This document shows, one piece after another, positions 1-8,252 of a stretch of 64,000 nucleotides of DNA; the first letter of the stretch is position 1; the number at the start of each line of letters is the position of its first letter. Made by a program: the position numbers and the translations under genes. The stretch lies in NCBI RefSeq assembly GCF_014358015.1, contig NZ_JACONV010000001.1, positions 496,001-560,000 of the forward strand, written 5' to 3'. This DNA is from Pseudomonas triticifolii (GTDB taxonomy: Bacteria > Pseudomonadota > Gammaproteobacteria > Pseudomonadales > Pseudomonadaceae). Under the pieces are notes generated by a model. That model searched no databases, was not told where the DNA came from, and saw only the letters and a list, made by a program, of their open reading frames with translations.

Positions 1-131
1 CCGCTGGCAATCTCGTTGGGCCGCATGGGCGTGGCTTTTTCCTTGAGAAAATCGAGGATGTCGAACGCCCGATCCAGCCCACGGGCGCGGCGCTTGATGG
101 TGTCTTCACTCGCTTGAGTCACATCGGTCAT
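1..131 (-). CDS. IclR-family transcriptional regulator (N-terminal fragment)
   Basis: Only the first 43 codons are inside the window; the gene runs off the left edge. The readable part (begins MTDVTQASEDTIKRRARGLD, then a segment resembling RAFDILDFLKEKATPMRPNEIAS) looks like the start of the winged-helix DNA-binding domain of IclR regulators, where an aliphatic helix precedes the 'pT.nEIA' turn. It lies 56 bp downstream of a RidA gene on the same strand, so it may be the last gene of the amino-acid importer operon and a local regulator of it. A 14-bp palindrome at 3667-3680 is a candidate operator. The family call rests on a short fragment; the effector is unknown. Confidence 0.6.
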   Translation of the reverse strand, partial: MTDVTQASEDTIKRRARGLDRAFDILDFLKEKATPMRPNEIAS

Positions 132-187
132 TTGCTGCTATCCATAGTGTTGAGCCGCCAGCGCAAGTCGACGGCAAACCTGAGCCG

Positions 188-574
188 CTACTTCTGCCGA
201 TAGGCGATGCAGTCGATCTCGACTTTGCAGTCCACCATCATGTTGGCCTGCACACAAGCACGCGCCGGAGCGTGTTCGGGGGTGAAGTATTCGCCGAAGA
301 CCTTGTTGAAGCTCCAGAAGTCTCGTGGATCCTCCAGCCACACGCCCACCCGAATGACGTCCTTGAGCTCATAGCCGGCTTCATCAAGGATCGCGATCAG
401 GTTGCGCAGGGTCTGGTGCGTCTGCTCGACGATGCCACCGACGATGATCTCGCCATCCACCGCCGGGACCTGCCCGGACACGTGTAGCCAGCCATCGGCT
501 TCGACCGCACGGGCGAATGGACGGGGCTGACCGCCTCCAGCAGTGCTGCCAGCACCATAACGGGTAATGCTCAT
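188..574 (-). CDS. RidA/YjgF/UK114-family protein
   Basis: A 128-aa protein of the usual RidA size. These small trimeric proteins hydrolyse reactive enamine/imine intermediates of amino-acid metabolism, or act as related deaminases. Family features visible are the N-terminal 'ARAVEADGWLHVSGQVP' strand and, near the C-terminus, 'PARACVQANMMVDCKVEID', which includes the Arg that binds carboxylates in RidA (R-A-C instead of the more common R-x-x-V). The start has a good ribosome binding site (AAGGAG about 8 bases upstream). The gene begins 24 bp after the ABC ATPase gene and is probably cotranscribed with the importer, which suggests processing of the imported amino compound. The exact substrate cannot be read from sequence. 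Confidence 0.85.
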   Translation of the reverse strand: MSITRYGAGSTAGGGQPRPFARAVEADGWLHVSGQVPAVDGEIIVGGIVEQTHQTLRNLIAILDEAGYELKDVIRVGVWLEDPRDFWSFNKVFGEYFTPEHAPARACVQANMMVDCKVEIDCIAYRQK

Positions 575-598
575 GGGGGTTCTCCTTCTTGAAACGTA

Positions 599-1390
599 TT
601 AAAACCGGATGTTTTTGAGAAATTCGCTCAGACGTGTCGATTTGGGTTGCTCGAACACTGTCTTGGGCGGGCCCTGCTCTTCGATACGGCCCTGATTCAT
701 GAACACGATCTGATCAGACACTTCATAAGCGAAACGCATTTCATGCGTCACCAGCAACATGGTCATGCCTTCTTCCGCCAGGTCCTTGATGACATTCAGT
801 ACTTCACCGACCAACTCAGGGTCGAGCGCCGACGTCACCTCATCGAACAGCATCAGGCTCGGGTTCATGGCGATGGCGCGGGCAATCGCCACCCGCTGTT
901 GCTGCCCACCCGACAACTGGCCTGGAAAATGATCGCGCCTGGACAACAGACCGACCCGATCCAGCCACTTCTCGGCCAGTGCCACCGCCTGATCCTTGGG
1001 CATCTTCTTGACCTTGAGCAGCCCCAACGTGACATTCTGCAAGGCACTCAAATGCGGAAACAGGTTGAATTGCTGGAAGGCCATGCCGGTCATCGCCCTG
1101 TGCTGGGCGATGAGTCGTTCCGGATGGCGAGTGCGCTTGCCGTTGATGTCGCTGTACCCAATATCCTGACCTTCCAGACGGATATGCCCGCCTTGAAATT
1201 CTTCCAGCAGGTTGACGCAGCGCAGCAGCGTGGTTTTGCCCGAGCCGCTGGAGCCGATCAGGGTCACGACGTTACCTTTCTGCATGCGCAGATCGACGCC
1301 CTTGAGCACTTCGACAGTGCCGTAGGACTTGTGCAGACCCTCAATGCTGAGCAACGCAGGCGCAAGGGCTTTGGATTGAGTCTGTGTCAT
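599..1390 (-). CDS. Polar amino-acid ABC transporter, ATP-binding protein
   Basis: A 263-aa cytoplasmic ATPase of the GlnQ/HisP type that powers uptake by the two permeases encoded just upstream. Walker A is GSSGSGKTT at about residues 46-54, the Q-loop is in '[13 protein letters not shown]', the ABC signature is LSGGQQQR, and Walker B is '[12 protein letters not shown]' (the catalytic Glu is present; Val replaces the usual Pro). The H-loop His is in '[10 protein letters not shown]'. The start codon overlaps the stop of the preceding permease gene (ATGA), so translation is probably coupled. Substrate is set by the binding protein and is not evident here. Confidence 0.95.
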   Translation of the reverse strand: MTQTQSKALAPALLSIEGLHKSYGTVEVLKGVDLRMQKGNVVTLIGSSGSGKTTLLRCVNLLEEFQGGHIRLEGQDIGYSDINGKRTRHPERLIAQHRAMTGMAFQQFNLFPHLSALQNVTLGLLKVKKMPKDQAVALAEKWLDRVGLLSRRDHFPGQLSGGQQQRVAIARAIAMNPSLMLFDEVTSALDPELVGEVLNVIKDLAEEGMTMLLVTHEMRFAYEVSDQIVFMNQGRIEEQGPPKTVFEQPKSTRLSEFLKNIRF

Positions 1391-2049
1391 GGCAAGGCCA
1401 CCCGTTTTTCGATGTATCGCCCAAGCAACTCAATGGCGTAGTTGATGATAAAGAACAGAAAGCCAGCGAACAGGTAGAACTCCAGGGTCATGAAGGTACG
1501 GGCGATCACCTGCTGGGTGCTGAGCAGCAATTCGGCGACACCGATCACTGACAGCAAGGTCGAGGCCTTGACGATTTCGGTCGAGGCATTGACCCAGGTC
1601 GGCAGGATCTGACGCATGGCTTGCGGCAACAGTACGTACCGCAGCGACTGGCCGAACCGCAGACCGATCGCCTTGCCCGCCTCCATCTGCCCACGCGGAA
1701 TCGCCTGCAGGGCGCCGCGTACGATTTCCGACACGTGCGAGCCGCAAAAAAGCGTCAGCCCTAGCGCACCGGCCTGAAAGGCAGTGATCTGCCAACCCAG
1801 CGCCGGCACCATATAGAACACCGCGAGCACCAGTACAAATACGGGCGTACCACGAATCAAATCCACATACAGGCGAATCGGCAGGCGAGCAAAGAATCCG
1901 CCATAGGTCAGCACAAGACCAGCCAGCATGCCGATCAAGGTCCCAAGCACAATGGCCAGCGCCGAGCACTGAAGGCTGGTCAGAAAACCCGACCACAGCA
2001 CCTCACGGGCATTCCACACTTCCTGCAGCCAGCCAGGGGGTTGATACAT
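1387..2049 (-). CDS. Polar amino-acid ABC transporter, inner-membrane permease (second)
   Basis: A 220-aa HisM/GlnP-type permease with several hydrophobic membrane segments. The cytoplasmic coupling (EAA) loop reads '[20 protein letters not shown]', the site that docks onto the ATPase. 'RGTPVFVLV' matches the conserved motif of this permease family. A strong AGGAGG ribosome binding site lies about 6 bases before the ATG, only 9 bp after the stop of the first permease. It should form a heterodimer with the product of 2059-2721. A short helical start ([18 protein letters not shown]) precedes the first membrane segment. Confidence 0.93.
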   Translation of the reverse strand: MYQPPGWLQEVWNAREVLWSGFLTSLQCSALAIVLGTLIGMLAGLVLTYGGFFARLPIRLYVDLIRGTPVFVLVLAVFYMVPALGWQITAFQAGALGLTLFCGSHVSEIVRGALQAIPRGQMEAGKAIGLRFGQSLRYVLLPQAMRQILPTWVNASTEIVKASTLLSVIGVAELLLSTQQVIARTFMTLEFYLFAGFLFFIINYAIELLGRYIEKRVALP

Positions 2050-2058
2050 GACAGCCTC

Positions 2059-2721
2059 CTAGCGGCGAATCGCCAGACGTTGTTCGAGAATGCGCAGCAA
2101 CAGGGCAATCGCATAGCAGGCCACGACGTAGAGCGCCGTGGTCACGAGCCAGGTTTCGATCACCCGGTAGCTTTCGACGTTGATCTTGCGCGCGTGATAG
2201 GTCAGCTCCGGCACCGCAATGGCAGCGGCCAGCGACGTATCCTTGAATAGCGAAATGAAGTTATTGGACAGCGCGGGCAGCACATTGCGCAGCATCACCG
2301 GCACGACGATGTACGCCCTCACCTGCCACTCACCCAGACCAATGGCCAGGCCCGCTTCGCGTTGCCCCTTATGAATGCTCAGCAAACCGGCACGAAACAC
2401 TTCAGTCAGATAAGCGCCCGCGTAGAGCGACAGCGTGATGACAAACGATGGCAGCTTGTCCAGGCGGATGCCCAGGCTGGGCAGCGCGAAGTAGATCAAT
2501 AGAATCAACACCAGAATCGGCGTATTGCGCACTACCGTGACGTAGATCGACGCCACGATACGCAACGCCTTATAACGCGACAACAGCGCAAAGGCGTTCA
2601 TCAGACCGATCACGCAGCCGATGGCAATCGAGATCAGGGCCAGTTCCAGCCCAAGCCCCAGACCGGCCAATAGACTGGGAAAATCGCGCCAGACGGCATC
2701 AAAGTTCAACTGATAGTTCAT
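2059..2721 (-). CDS. Polar amino-acid ABC transporter, inner-membrane permease (first)
   Basis: A 220-aa permease, the same length as its partner downstream, with the family motif 'RNTPILVLILLIYFALP' and an EAA loop reading 'EAGLAIGLGEWQVRAYIVVP'. Two different but equally long permeases, one ATPase and one binding protein are the standard set of the polar amino-acid uptake family. It is separated from the binding-protein gene by 64 bp containing a stem-loop, an arrangement that usually lowers permease expression relative to the abundant periplasmic protein. Confidence 0.93.
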   Translation of the reverse strand: MNYQLNFDAVWRDFPSLLAGLGLGLELALISIAIGCVIGLMNAFALLSRYKALRIVASIYVTVVRNTPILVLILLIYFALPSLGIRLDKLPSFVITLSLYAGAYLTEVFRAGLLSIHKGQREAGLAIGLGEWQVRAYIVVPVMLRNVLPALSNNFISLFKDTSLAAAIAVPELTYHARKINVESYRVIETWLVTTALYVVACYAIALLLRILEQRLAIRR

Positions 2722-2735
2722 GGTTGCCTGTACCT

Positions 2736-2764
2736 GGCAGGGAGACCACGAAGTTCGCCCTGCC
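2736..2764 (-). terminator. Intercistronic stem-loop between binding-protein and permease genes
   Basis: Perfect 7-bp arms GGCAGGG (2736-2742) and CCCTGCC (2758-2764) with a 15-nt loop, in the 64-bp gap between the substrate-binding protein gene and the first permease gene. No T-run follows, so it is more likely an RNA-stabilising or partial attenuating hairpin than a full terminator. Such hairpins are common after periplasmic binding-protein genes. Confidence 0.45.
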
Positions 2765-2785
2765 CTTCAAGAGGTCTGATCCGGC

Positions 2786-3637
2786 TTATTTGTATTCCAT
2801 GGGGAAACCAATCGCAGGCACTGGCAGGTCCACGCCGAACCACTGCTTGAACGAGGCGGCATAGGTCGGGAATTCGACACCAGTCATGGCTTCATGCAGC
2901 GCGGTGTTGACGAAGTTCAGCCAGTCCTGATCGCCACGCTTGACGGCGCAGGCATAGGTTTGCGGGCTCCAGGCAAAGGCTGGCGAGCGATAGCGGCCAG
3001 GGTTCTGCACCATCAGGTATTTGACCGAGGACTGGTCGGTCGCTGCGGTGTCGGCGCGGCCCGAGTTGATGGCCTGATACATCAGGTCAACGCTGTCGTA
3101 CTGGTCAACCTTGGCCTTGGGCAGTGCCTGATGTACCAGTTCTTCGGCGTACACGTTCTGAAGCACCGCGACCGTTACGCCGTCGCCTGCGGCTTTCAGG
3201 TCATCGATTTCCTTGTATTTGCTGTTGGCAGGCAGCAGTAAGGCGACACCTTCGCGGTAGTACGGCAACGTAAATGCAACCTGCTGGGCGCGGCTGGCGG
3301 TGACGGTAATGAACTGGCAACTGATGTCGACCTTGTCCGTCAGCAGATTGGGAATACGTGCGTCAGAAGACTGAACAACGAATTCGACCTTGCTCGGATC
3401 GTTGAACAGGCCCTTGGCGATGATCCTGCCGATGTCGATATCGAACCCCTGCAACTTGCCGTCTGCCCCCTGGAAGTGCCAAGGCGCATTGGTGCTGCCT
3501 GTGCCGACCACCAGATTGCCACGTTTCAATACTGCATCCAGTTTGCTGCCATCTGCCGCCATGGCCGGATTGACCAGCGTGGCTGCGGCTGCAAAAGCAA
3601 ATACACAGGCTTTTAGAAAAGAAGGTCCGTATCGCAT
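2786..3637 (-). CDS. Periplasmic polar amino-acid-binding protein of ABC importer
   Basis: About 283 aa, SBP family 3 (lysine/arginine/ornithine-type fold). An N-terminal signal peptide (LKACVFAFAAAATLVNPAMA, cleavage after AMA) is followed by 'LVVGTGSTNAPWHF', 'GFDIDIGRIIAKGL' and 'KVDISCQFITVTASRAQQVAF', the ligand-binding landmarks of the family (normally Asp in 'DI' and Arg in 'R...v.FS'). GTG at 3640 and ATG at 3637 are both possible; ATG at 3637 is chosen because the GGAG ribosome binding site is then 8 bases away rather than 5. It is the first gene of the operon. The ligand is not predicted. Confidence 0.92.
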   Translation of the reverse strand: MRYGPSFLKACVFAFAAAATLVNPAMAADGSKLDAVLKRGNLVVGTGSTNAPWHFQGADGKLQGFDIDIGRIIAKGLFNDPSKVEFVVQSSDARIPNLLTDKVDISCQFITVTASRAQQVAFTLPYYREGVALLLPANSKYKEIDDLKAAGDGVTVAVLQNVYAEELVHQALPKAKVDQYDSVDLMYQAINSGRADTAATDQSSVKYLMVQNPGRYRSPAFAWSPQTYACAVKRGDQDWLNFVNTALHEAMTGVEFPTYAASFKQWFGVDLPVPAIGFPMEYK

Positions 3638-3666
3638 CACATGAACTCCACCGAGGTTGTCATAAT

Positions 3667-3702
3667 TCCGCTATAGCGGATACAGGTATGTAACAGCGGA
3701 AT
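3667..3702. promoter_or_regulatory. 14-bp perfect palindrome with a nearby half-site; candidate IclR operator
   Basis: TCCGCTATAGCGGA at 3667-3680 is a perfect palindrome, 30 bp upstream of the binding-protein start. A partial copy, CAGCGGAAT, occurs at about 3693-3701. Operators of IclR-family regulators often have this form (short GC arms around a TA-rich centre), and an IclR gene lies at the far end of the same operon. Linking the two is inference. Confidence 0.5.
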
Positions 3703-3978
3703 AGACAGCAGAAAGTGTGCCACACGAAGGCAGGCAACGACACCGCTTTGAAAAGTCCAGATAAATCAATCATCTGAGAAAGGGACGAGAGGCCTGCGCC
3801 GATGAGGTTCGGTCAACCACAGCGTTACGTGCAGCATGCGCTGTGTAGCCAGGCCCCACTGTTGCGCGAGCGCGCCATAATCGGGCGCACGGCAACATTT
3901 CAGTTTTCAGGAACGAAGCCGATAGGTCTGCATTGCTCGCTGCTGCGACTACACTGCCTGGCATTCAAGGAAGGCTCG
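3703..3978. other. Intergenic stretch between divergent ABC operon and lipoprotein gene
   Basis: Apart from the palindrome at 3667-3702, the sequence up to the lipoprotein start at 3979 shows no clear coding potential, repeat or strong hairpin. It must contain the promoter of the lipoprotein gene, but no convincing -35/-10 pair was found by eye. An open frame extends upstream of 3979 to 3802; it lacks a ribosome binding site and the signal peptide begins only at 3979. Confidence 0.4.
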
Positions 3979-4557
3979 ATGCTCAAGATCAAAACCCTGG
4001 TACTGGCCACGCTCATCCTGACGCTGACAGGCTGTGCGCTCGGACGAAAAGTCGATTACGCCACCATCGGCCCGGATTTGGCGATTGCTACCGGCAAATC
4101 GGTGGCGGTGGCCGTCTATGACGTGCGCTCGTATGTACTGTCGGGGGAGAAGAAAAGTACGTTCGTGGGGGTCTCGCGCGGCACGTATTACAATCCGTTC
4201 GACATGAGCACTGCCAGTGGCAACCCGCTGGCGGTTGACCTGCAGCGCTCTGTGCTCAGTGCTCTGGCCGATTCCGCCATCGTCGCCAGCGCCAAGCCAT
4301 TCGACCCGCCGCTCAAGTCAGCCGGCCCAGGCCAGCGCGTGTTGGTGCTCAAGGTGAACGAATGGAAAACCGACACGTACCTGAGTACTCATTTCATCTA
4401 TGACGTGACGGCTCAAGTGCTGGACGAAAAAGGAACTGTGCTGGGTTCAAGAACAGCCAGGGATGACGTTCAGATCAAGGATTTTCAGGAGGCCGGCCAG
4501 CAGGTCCTTCAAGATCTGCTGGCCTCTGCCGCGATTCACGGCGCATTGGCGCCCTGA
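3979..4557 (+). CDS. Predicted outer-membrane lipoprotein of unknown function
   Basis: A 192-aa protein beginning with a lipoprotein signal: MLKIKTLVLATLILTLTGC, with a lipobox ending in Cys about residue 19. AAGGA is 8-9 bases before this ATG. The mature part includes 'ATGKSVAVAVYDVRSYVLSGEKKSTFVGVSRGTYYNPFDM', 'VLVLKVNEWKTDTYLSTHFIYDVTAQVLDEKGTVLGSRTARDDVQI' and a short C-terminal helix, a pattern reminiscent of periplasm-facing YajG-like lipoproteins. The residue after Cys is Ala, not Asp, so outer-membrane sorting is expected. No operon partner. Function unknown. Confidence 0.8.
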   Translation: MLKIKTLVLATLILTLTGCALGRKVDYATIGPDLAIATGKSVAVAVYDVRSYVLSGEKKSTFVGVSRGTYYNPFDMSTASGNPLAVDLQRSVLSALADSAIVASAKPFDPPLKSAGPGQRVLVLKVNEWKTDTYLSTHFIYDVTAQVLDEKGTVLGSRTARDDVQIKDFQEAGQQVLQDLLASAAIHGALAP

Positions 4558-4599
4558 GAGACCGGTCCGGCAGTCAGACCTTGAAGCTTCGATAAAGGC

Positions 4600-4947
4600 T
4601 TAGAGGCATGTTGCGATTGCGGCCGATCGCAGATTCGCCTGTGTCTCCCCTTGAGCCGCATAGAACTCCACTGATGTGGCCGCGCCCTGAGGTCGGACAT
4701 CGGCGAAATAGCGGGTTTCAGTCGTGAACACAGTGAAGCCGCCTTCAGACAGCGTGTGCAGGAACACATCCGACGACGAGCCGAACATGGCTTCGTTCTG
4801 CCAGGTCACCTGAATGCACTGAGCAACGGCCGCCGCCTGCTTGTTGCTGGACAAGACCTTGGCCGGGCCACCTGAGCGCGCTGAGTTTGAAGGCGCCGCA
4901 CACCCGACCAACACGGCCGCCGCTATTACCAAAACCGGAAACTTCAT
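4600..4947 (-). CDS. Small predicted lipoprotein
   Basis: A 115-aa protein with a lipoprotein signal (MKFPVLVIAAAVLVGC; lipobox LVGC, acylated Cys about residue 16) and a GAAGG ribosome binding site 8 bases before the ATG. The mature domain contains a Cys (AQCIQVTW) and a C-terminal Cys (IATCL) that could form a disulfide in the periplasm. It resembles small secreted lipoproteins often called hypothetical in pseudomonads. It is convergent with the larger lipoprotein gene ending at 4557. No function can be assigned. Confidence 0.75.
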   Translation of the reverse strand: MKFPVLVIAAAVLVGCAAPSNSARSGGPAKVLSSNKQAAAVAQCIQVTWQNEAMFGSSSDVFLHTLSEGGFTVFTTETRYFADVRPQGAATSVEFYAAQGETQANLRSAAIATCL

Positions 4948-4995
4948 GTCATGCCTTCATTCAGAAAAAGCCGATTCTAGCACCGCGGGCGTCGG

Positions 4996-5439
4996 TCATC
5001 CTTCGGCCAGTTGCTCTTCGTACTCTTTCACGTAGTCGCCAGCCAGGGCCTGCTTCTGTTTCTCATCCAGCAGCTTGCCGGCCATCTGGAAAAATTTCTG
5101 TTCTTCTTCTTTCAAATGGTGATGCACTTTTTCCGCAAGCTTTTTCGCAGTTGCCAGCCAGGCCGGGCTCGACATCTCGGTTTCGTCCAGTTCTTCCATC
5201 ATTTCATCCATTTCGTGATGCTCGGAAATGGCATGGCGGCTCAGATCGATGCCTTTGTCGTGCTCCATCAAAGGAATGTAGAAGAATCGCTCCTCAGCGG
5301 TTTCGTGCGCTTGAAGCTCTTCCTTGAGCTGCTTGTAGGCCTGTGCACGCGCTTCTGAATCACCACTGGTCTTAATCAGAGCATCGGCATACCCGCGTTG
5401 ACGGTCATGACTTTCGCGTAGCGCTTCGAAAATATTCAA
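4996..5439 (-). CDS. Hemerythrin-like HHE cation-binding protein
   Basis: A 147-aa helical protein. Metal-ligand residues of the hemerythrin/HHE fold are visible in order: 'RESHDRQR' near the N-terminus, 'AHETAEERFFYIPLM' about residue 50, 'SEHHEMDEMMEEL' about residue 75 and 'KVHHHLKEEEQKFF' about residue 110. Such proteins bind a di-iron centre and are linked to oxygen or nitrosative-stress sensing. The start chosen is TTG at 5439 (MNIFEALRESHD), with GGAG about 9 bases upstream. An in-frame ATG exists 13 codons earlier, but it has no good ribosome binding site and adds a Pro/Gly-rich tail foreign to the family. Confidence 0.85.
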   Translation of the reverse strand: MNIFEALRESHDRQRGYADALIKTSGDSEARAQAYKQLKEELQAHETAEERFFYIPLMEHDKGIDLSRHAISEHHEMDEMMEELDETEMSSPAWLATAKKLAEKVHHHLKEEEQKFFQMAGKLLDEKQKQALAGDYVKEYEEQLAEG

Positions 5440-5553
5440 GGACTGATCTCCAGTTCGGCTTCCGGGTGGCGAAAGCATTGTTGACTAGACCCTTGGCGAA
5501 GATCAGCGGTTCCAAAAAATACTGGCGAAGTAGTACATGGCTCAGACGAAGTG

Positions 5554-5979
5554 CTACGCCAGTTCGAATACCACGTCCTGCGCGCCTTCCCACAGCGTCT
5601 TTACGCCCAGCTTGCGCAGGTTCTCTTTGCCCTGCGTGATGGTCAGGAAATGATTGCCCGCCAATTGCCCCATCTTGCTGGCAAAGCAGCACGAGCCGTA
5701 AGCAAGGAGGATTTCCGTCTCGCTGTAGCCGCCGGGATAGAACAGGATGTCGCCCACAGAAGGATGGCTGGTGGCGTTTTCGAACCCAACAAGTGCGTCC
5801 TCGAACTTCAACTCGTAATCGTCAAGCGGCACCCAACACCCCTCGCCGCTCCAGCGCACGTGAATGAATTTCTGCCGGTAAGGCAACAGCTTCAGGAAGG
5901 CAGCCACCGTTTTAGGCGCGTCCGGGTTGGTTTCAGCCAGGAAGTCGTATCCACCAGCGGTCATTTTGATCAGGGTCAC
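5554..5979 (-). CDS. DUF3830-like protein (cyclophilin-like fold)
   Basis: A 141-aa protein starting at GTG (5979) with GAGGAG 8 bases upstream. The phrases 'APKTVAAFLKLLPYRQKFIHVRWSGEGCWVPL', 'PSVGDILFYPGG' and 'EILLAYGSCCFASKMGQLAGNHF' match the pattern of the DUF3830/AF2212-type cyclophilin-like proteins, which have no well-established enzymatic role. Two adjacent Cys (SCCF) in the middle are notable. It stands between the hemerythrin-like gene and a glutathione transferase gene, all leftward, with gaps too large to be sure of an operon. Confidence 0.65.
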   Translation of the reverse strand: MTLIKMTAGGYDFLAETNPDAPKTVAAFLKLLPYRQKFIHVRWSGEGCWVPLDDYELKFEDALVGFENATSHPSVGDILFYPGGYSETEILLAYGSCCFASKMGQLAGNHFLTITQGKENLRKLGVKTLWEGAQDVVFELA

Positions 5980-6047
5980 TGCAGCGTCTCCTCAAGGGAC
6001 AAAGACTGTAAACGGGTGAGCAGCATAGGCGTAGAAGGCTTCAGACG

Positions 6048-6671
6048 TCACGGGGTGCCGTTTCTCCCGTACAGCAGATAACCGGGGCGATTGCTCAAGC
6101 GCTCGTAGTACGCATTGACTGCTGGCAGGTCGGGATGATTCAGAGGTGTCTCGAACCAGCGGTTGACTGAAAGCCCGATGGGAATGTCGGCGAGCGTAAA
6201 ACGATCACCGCTCACGTAGGCACCCGTTGTTTCGAGCTGCTGATTCAGTACGCGCATATGCCTGGTCCAGTTCAGGCAGGACTCAGCCGATGCACCCACA
6301 TCCTGAAAGTCGGGCGAGCGACGGGTCAGGGACATGAACGCATAGACCCAGGATCTATTGAGATCGGCAGCCTGCCAGTCGATCCATTGATCGACGCGGG
6401 CTCGCGCTCTTGGCTCGACGGGATAGAGATGAGTACCGTTATGACGCCCGGCCAGATACCGGATGATGCTGTTGGACTCCCAGAGCACAAAATCATCGTC
6501 AACGATAACGGGCACCATGGCATTTGGGTTCAGGGCAACAAACGCAGGGCTGTCCGTCGGTTCGAAGCCGCTACCCCACGCCTCCAGACGAAACGGTATT
6601 GCCAGTTCTTCGCAAGTCCACAGCACCTTTCGTACATTGATCGAAGTGTTCTTACCCAATATGCGCAGCAT
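6048..6671 (-). CDS. Glutathione S-transferase family protein
   Basis: A 207-aa two-domain GST. The N-terminal thioredoxin-like domain has '[16 protein letters not shown]' (a Ser/Asn active-site region), the cis-Pro motif '[25 protein letters not shown]' including the glutathione-binding Glu-Ser pair, then an all-helical C-terminal domain with '[19 protein letters not shown]' (N-capping Ser/Thr-Asp motif). Cytosolic conjugation or peroxidase activity is expected; substrates are unknown. AAGGA is 7 bases before the ATG. Confidence 0.9.
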   Translation of the reverse strand: MLRILGKNTSINVRKVLWTCEELAIPFRLEAWGSGFEPTDSPAFVALNPNAMVPVIVDDDFVLWESNSIIRYLAGRHNGTHLYPVEPRARARVDQWIDWQAADLNRSWVYAFMSLTRRSPDFQDVGASAESCLNWTRHMRVLNQQLETTGAYVSGDRFTLADIPIGLSVNRWFETPLNHPDLPAVNAYYERLSNRPGYLLYGRNGTP

Positions 6672-6883
6672 TTAGCATCCTTATTACAGAGCACCCGCGT
6701 AACGTCCAAGGGACGTCAGGCGTGTGCCTGACAGGCCATTCGGACAGCGAAGGTGGCGGGCAACACGCTCCGCACGCCGTGGGGTGGTATTAAATATCAA
6801 GCATTGGTTCCACGCCCCTCTTTGATACGCGTAGAGGCTCAGAAAGAAGCGGGCTCGACATTCAAGCGGGCCCGCAGGATCGA

Positions 6884-7081
6884 TCAATGCTGAAACAGAT
6901 GCTCCTTTGCGGCCTTAATGCGTTTTTCACGCTCTTTGACGAGTCTGTCTGCAAGGTCGGCAGCAGCCACCACAGCCTCCTCTGCGGTCTCGGTGCAGGT
7001 GATCGTCGTGCTGAGCGCAGCCGCTGCATAACGATCCCAGGCCAATACTTCATCGTTAAAAAGGGGTGGTATTGTCGACAT
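6884..7081 (-). CDS. Small hypothetical protein, 65 aa
   Basis: The frame starts MSTIPPLFNDEVLAWDRYAA with AGGAAG 6 bases upstream, so translation is credible. The protein has an Ala-rich middle (ETAEEAVVAAADLADRLV) and a charged amphipathic C-terminal helix (KEREKRIKAAKEHLFQH), and no membrane segment or metal motif. It resembles small soluble helical pseudomonad proteins of unknown role. It is divergent from the WaaZ-like gene, across an AT-richer intergenic region. Confidence 0.6.
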   Translation of the reverse strand: MSTIPPLFNDEVLAWDRYAAAALSTTITCTETAEEAVVAAADLADRLVKEREKRIKAAKEHLFQH

Positions 7082-7406
7082 GTGATACTTCCTCACTGTC
7101 AGGCCCGACGATGCGTCAGGCGGTCAGTCAGACAGACTAGGCGTTGAGAAGTAAAGCGCAACTTCAGCGCCGGATTCGATGAAAACTGAAATTTCTTCAA
7201 CGTCGCAGGATGCTAAACCAAGCAACTTTTTCATCATGTAACGACGATGTTTCGCTTTTCTTACTGGACGATAAATAGTGGCCATTTGAACATCAAAGAA
7301 TTAAACCACTTCCTCTAAGGAATACTCCTACATACAGAGTGTTAAGATGCGCCGATGATCTAGCCGCAATGAATGAACACATCAACGCTATCATGAAGCC
7401 ATCAAT
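7082..7406. other. AT-rich divergent intergenic region
   Basis: This 325-bp stretch between the 65-aa gene and the WaaZ-like gene is visibly richer in A and T than its surroundings. No ORF or repeat is convincing. An extended -10 like element TGTTAAGAT at 7340-7348 lies 59 bp upstream of the WaaZ-like start; no good -35 accompanies it. Confidence 0.35.
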
Positions 7407-8252
7407 ATGATCATAACTCAGTTAAAAACATCGACTTACTCAAGATCCGCTGTAACTGAAGCCCGTGATACTCGCCCTATTGATGCCTGTCACGATGACT
7501 TCGGGGAATGCAAAGGCATCGCCAAGGGTCCGGTTTTTCTCGTAGGCTCGGGCATGTCGGCCAGAAGCTTTCCTTTTCGCGAATTTTCCTGCATCCCAAT
7601 GATCACCATGAACGGTGCCATTTCGATGTTCATGCATACGCCGGTTAAACCGTTTTTTTACGTCTGCTCGGATCGGGACTTTTCCAGGCAGCAGCCTGAC
7701 CTGTTTGCAGCGGCGTTGAGGAGCAGTGAACATATCGCTCTATGGGGTGATCAGCTAGATGGGCTCAAGAGCAAAACGAAGGGCCAGTTACATGAATTGA
7801 AAAAAGCACATCGCTCAAGCGCCGCGATCTTGTTTAACCGTCATCCGGACTTGATCAGAAAGCGCTCGGTACTCAGTAAAAGAAGCAGGGATATTGGCTT
7901 CAGCAAAGACATGACGCTGGGTTTCTTTGATGCACGCACCGTGATGTACGTGGCCTTGCAGATCGCATACCACGTGGGATTCAACAAGGTCTTTCTGGTG
8001 GGGTTCGATCTAAGTCAGGCGGCAGGACGGTTTTATGAAACGCAAACATCCACGTGCTCGCCCTGCGGCCTGGATCAGCATTATGAGTCGAGAATCCTGC
8101 CCTCCTTGAAGCTGATGTCGACATCCGTGATACACGACGACTTTGAGGTCTATAACCTGTCGGCGACCTCCAGAGTCCCTGACGACATCCTCCCCAAAAT
8201 CACCCTGGACGAGGTTCGGCTAAAAATGGGGCTTTCCTGTTTTCACCCGTGA
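7407..8252 (+). CDS. WaaZ-like Kdo transferase candidate (LPS core modification)
   Basis: A 281-aa protein without signal peptide or membrane segment. It resembles the recalled E. coli WaaZ sequence in two blocks: the N-terminal 'FLVGSGMSARSFPFREF...ITMNGAISMF...PFFYVCSDRDF' and the middle 'IGFSKDMTLGFFDARTVMYVALQIAYHVGF' followed by 'LVGFDLSQAAGRFYE'. WaaZ adds a third Kdo residue to the LPS inner core, a partial modification giving heterogeneity. The ribosome binding site is weak. Base composition is lower in GC than neighbours, a possible sign of transfer. The family assignment is a reading of motifs; function in this organism is inference. Confidence 0.6.
   Translation: MIITQLKTSTYSRSAVTEARDTRPIDACHDDFGECKGIAKGPVFLVGSGMSARSFPFREFSCIPMITMNGAISMFMHTPVKPFFYVCSDRDFSRQQPDLFAAALRSSEHIALWGDQLDGLKSKTKGQLHELKKAHRSSAAILFNRHPDLIRKRSVLSKRSRDIGFSKDMTLGFFDARTVMYVALQIAYHVGFNKVFLVGFDLSQAAGRFYETQTSTCSPCGLDQHYESRILPSLKLMSTSVIHDDFEVYNLSATSRVPDDILPKITLDEVRLKMGLSCFHP

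Noticed and set aside
3802..3978. 59-codon N-terminal extension of the lipoprotein gene
   Set aside because: No ribosome binding site for the upstream ATG, and it would bury the lipoprotein signal peptide that begins at 3979.
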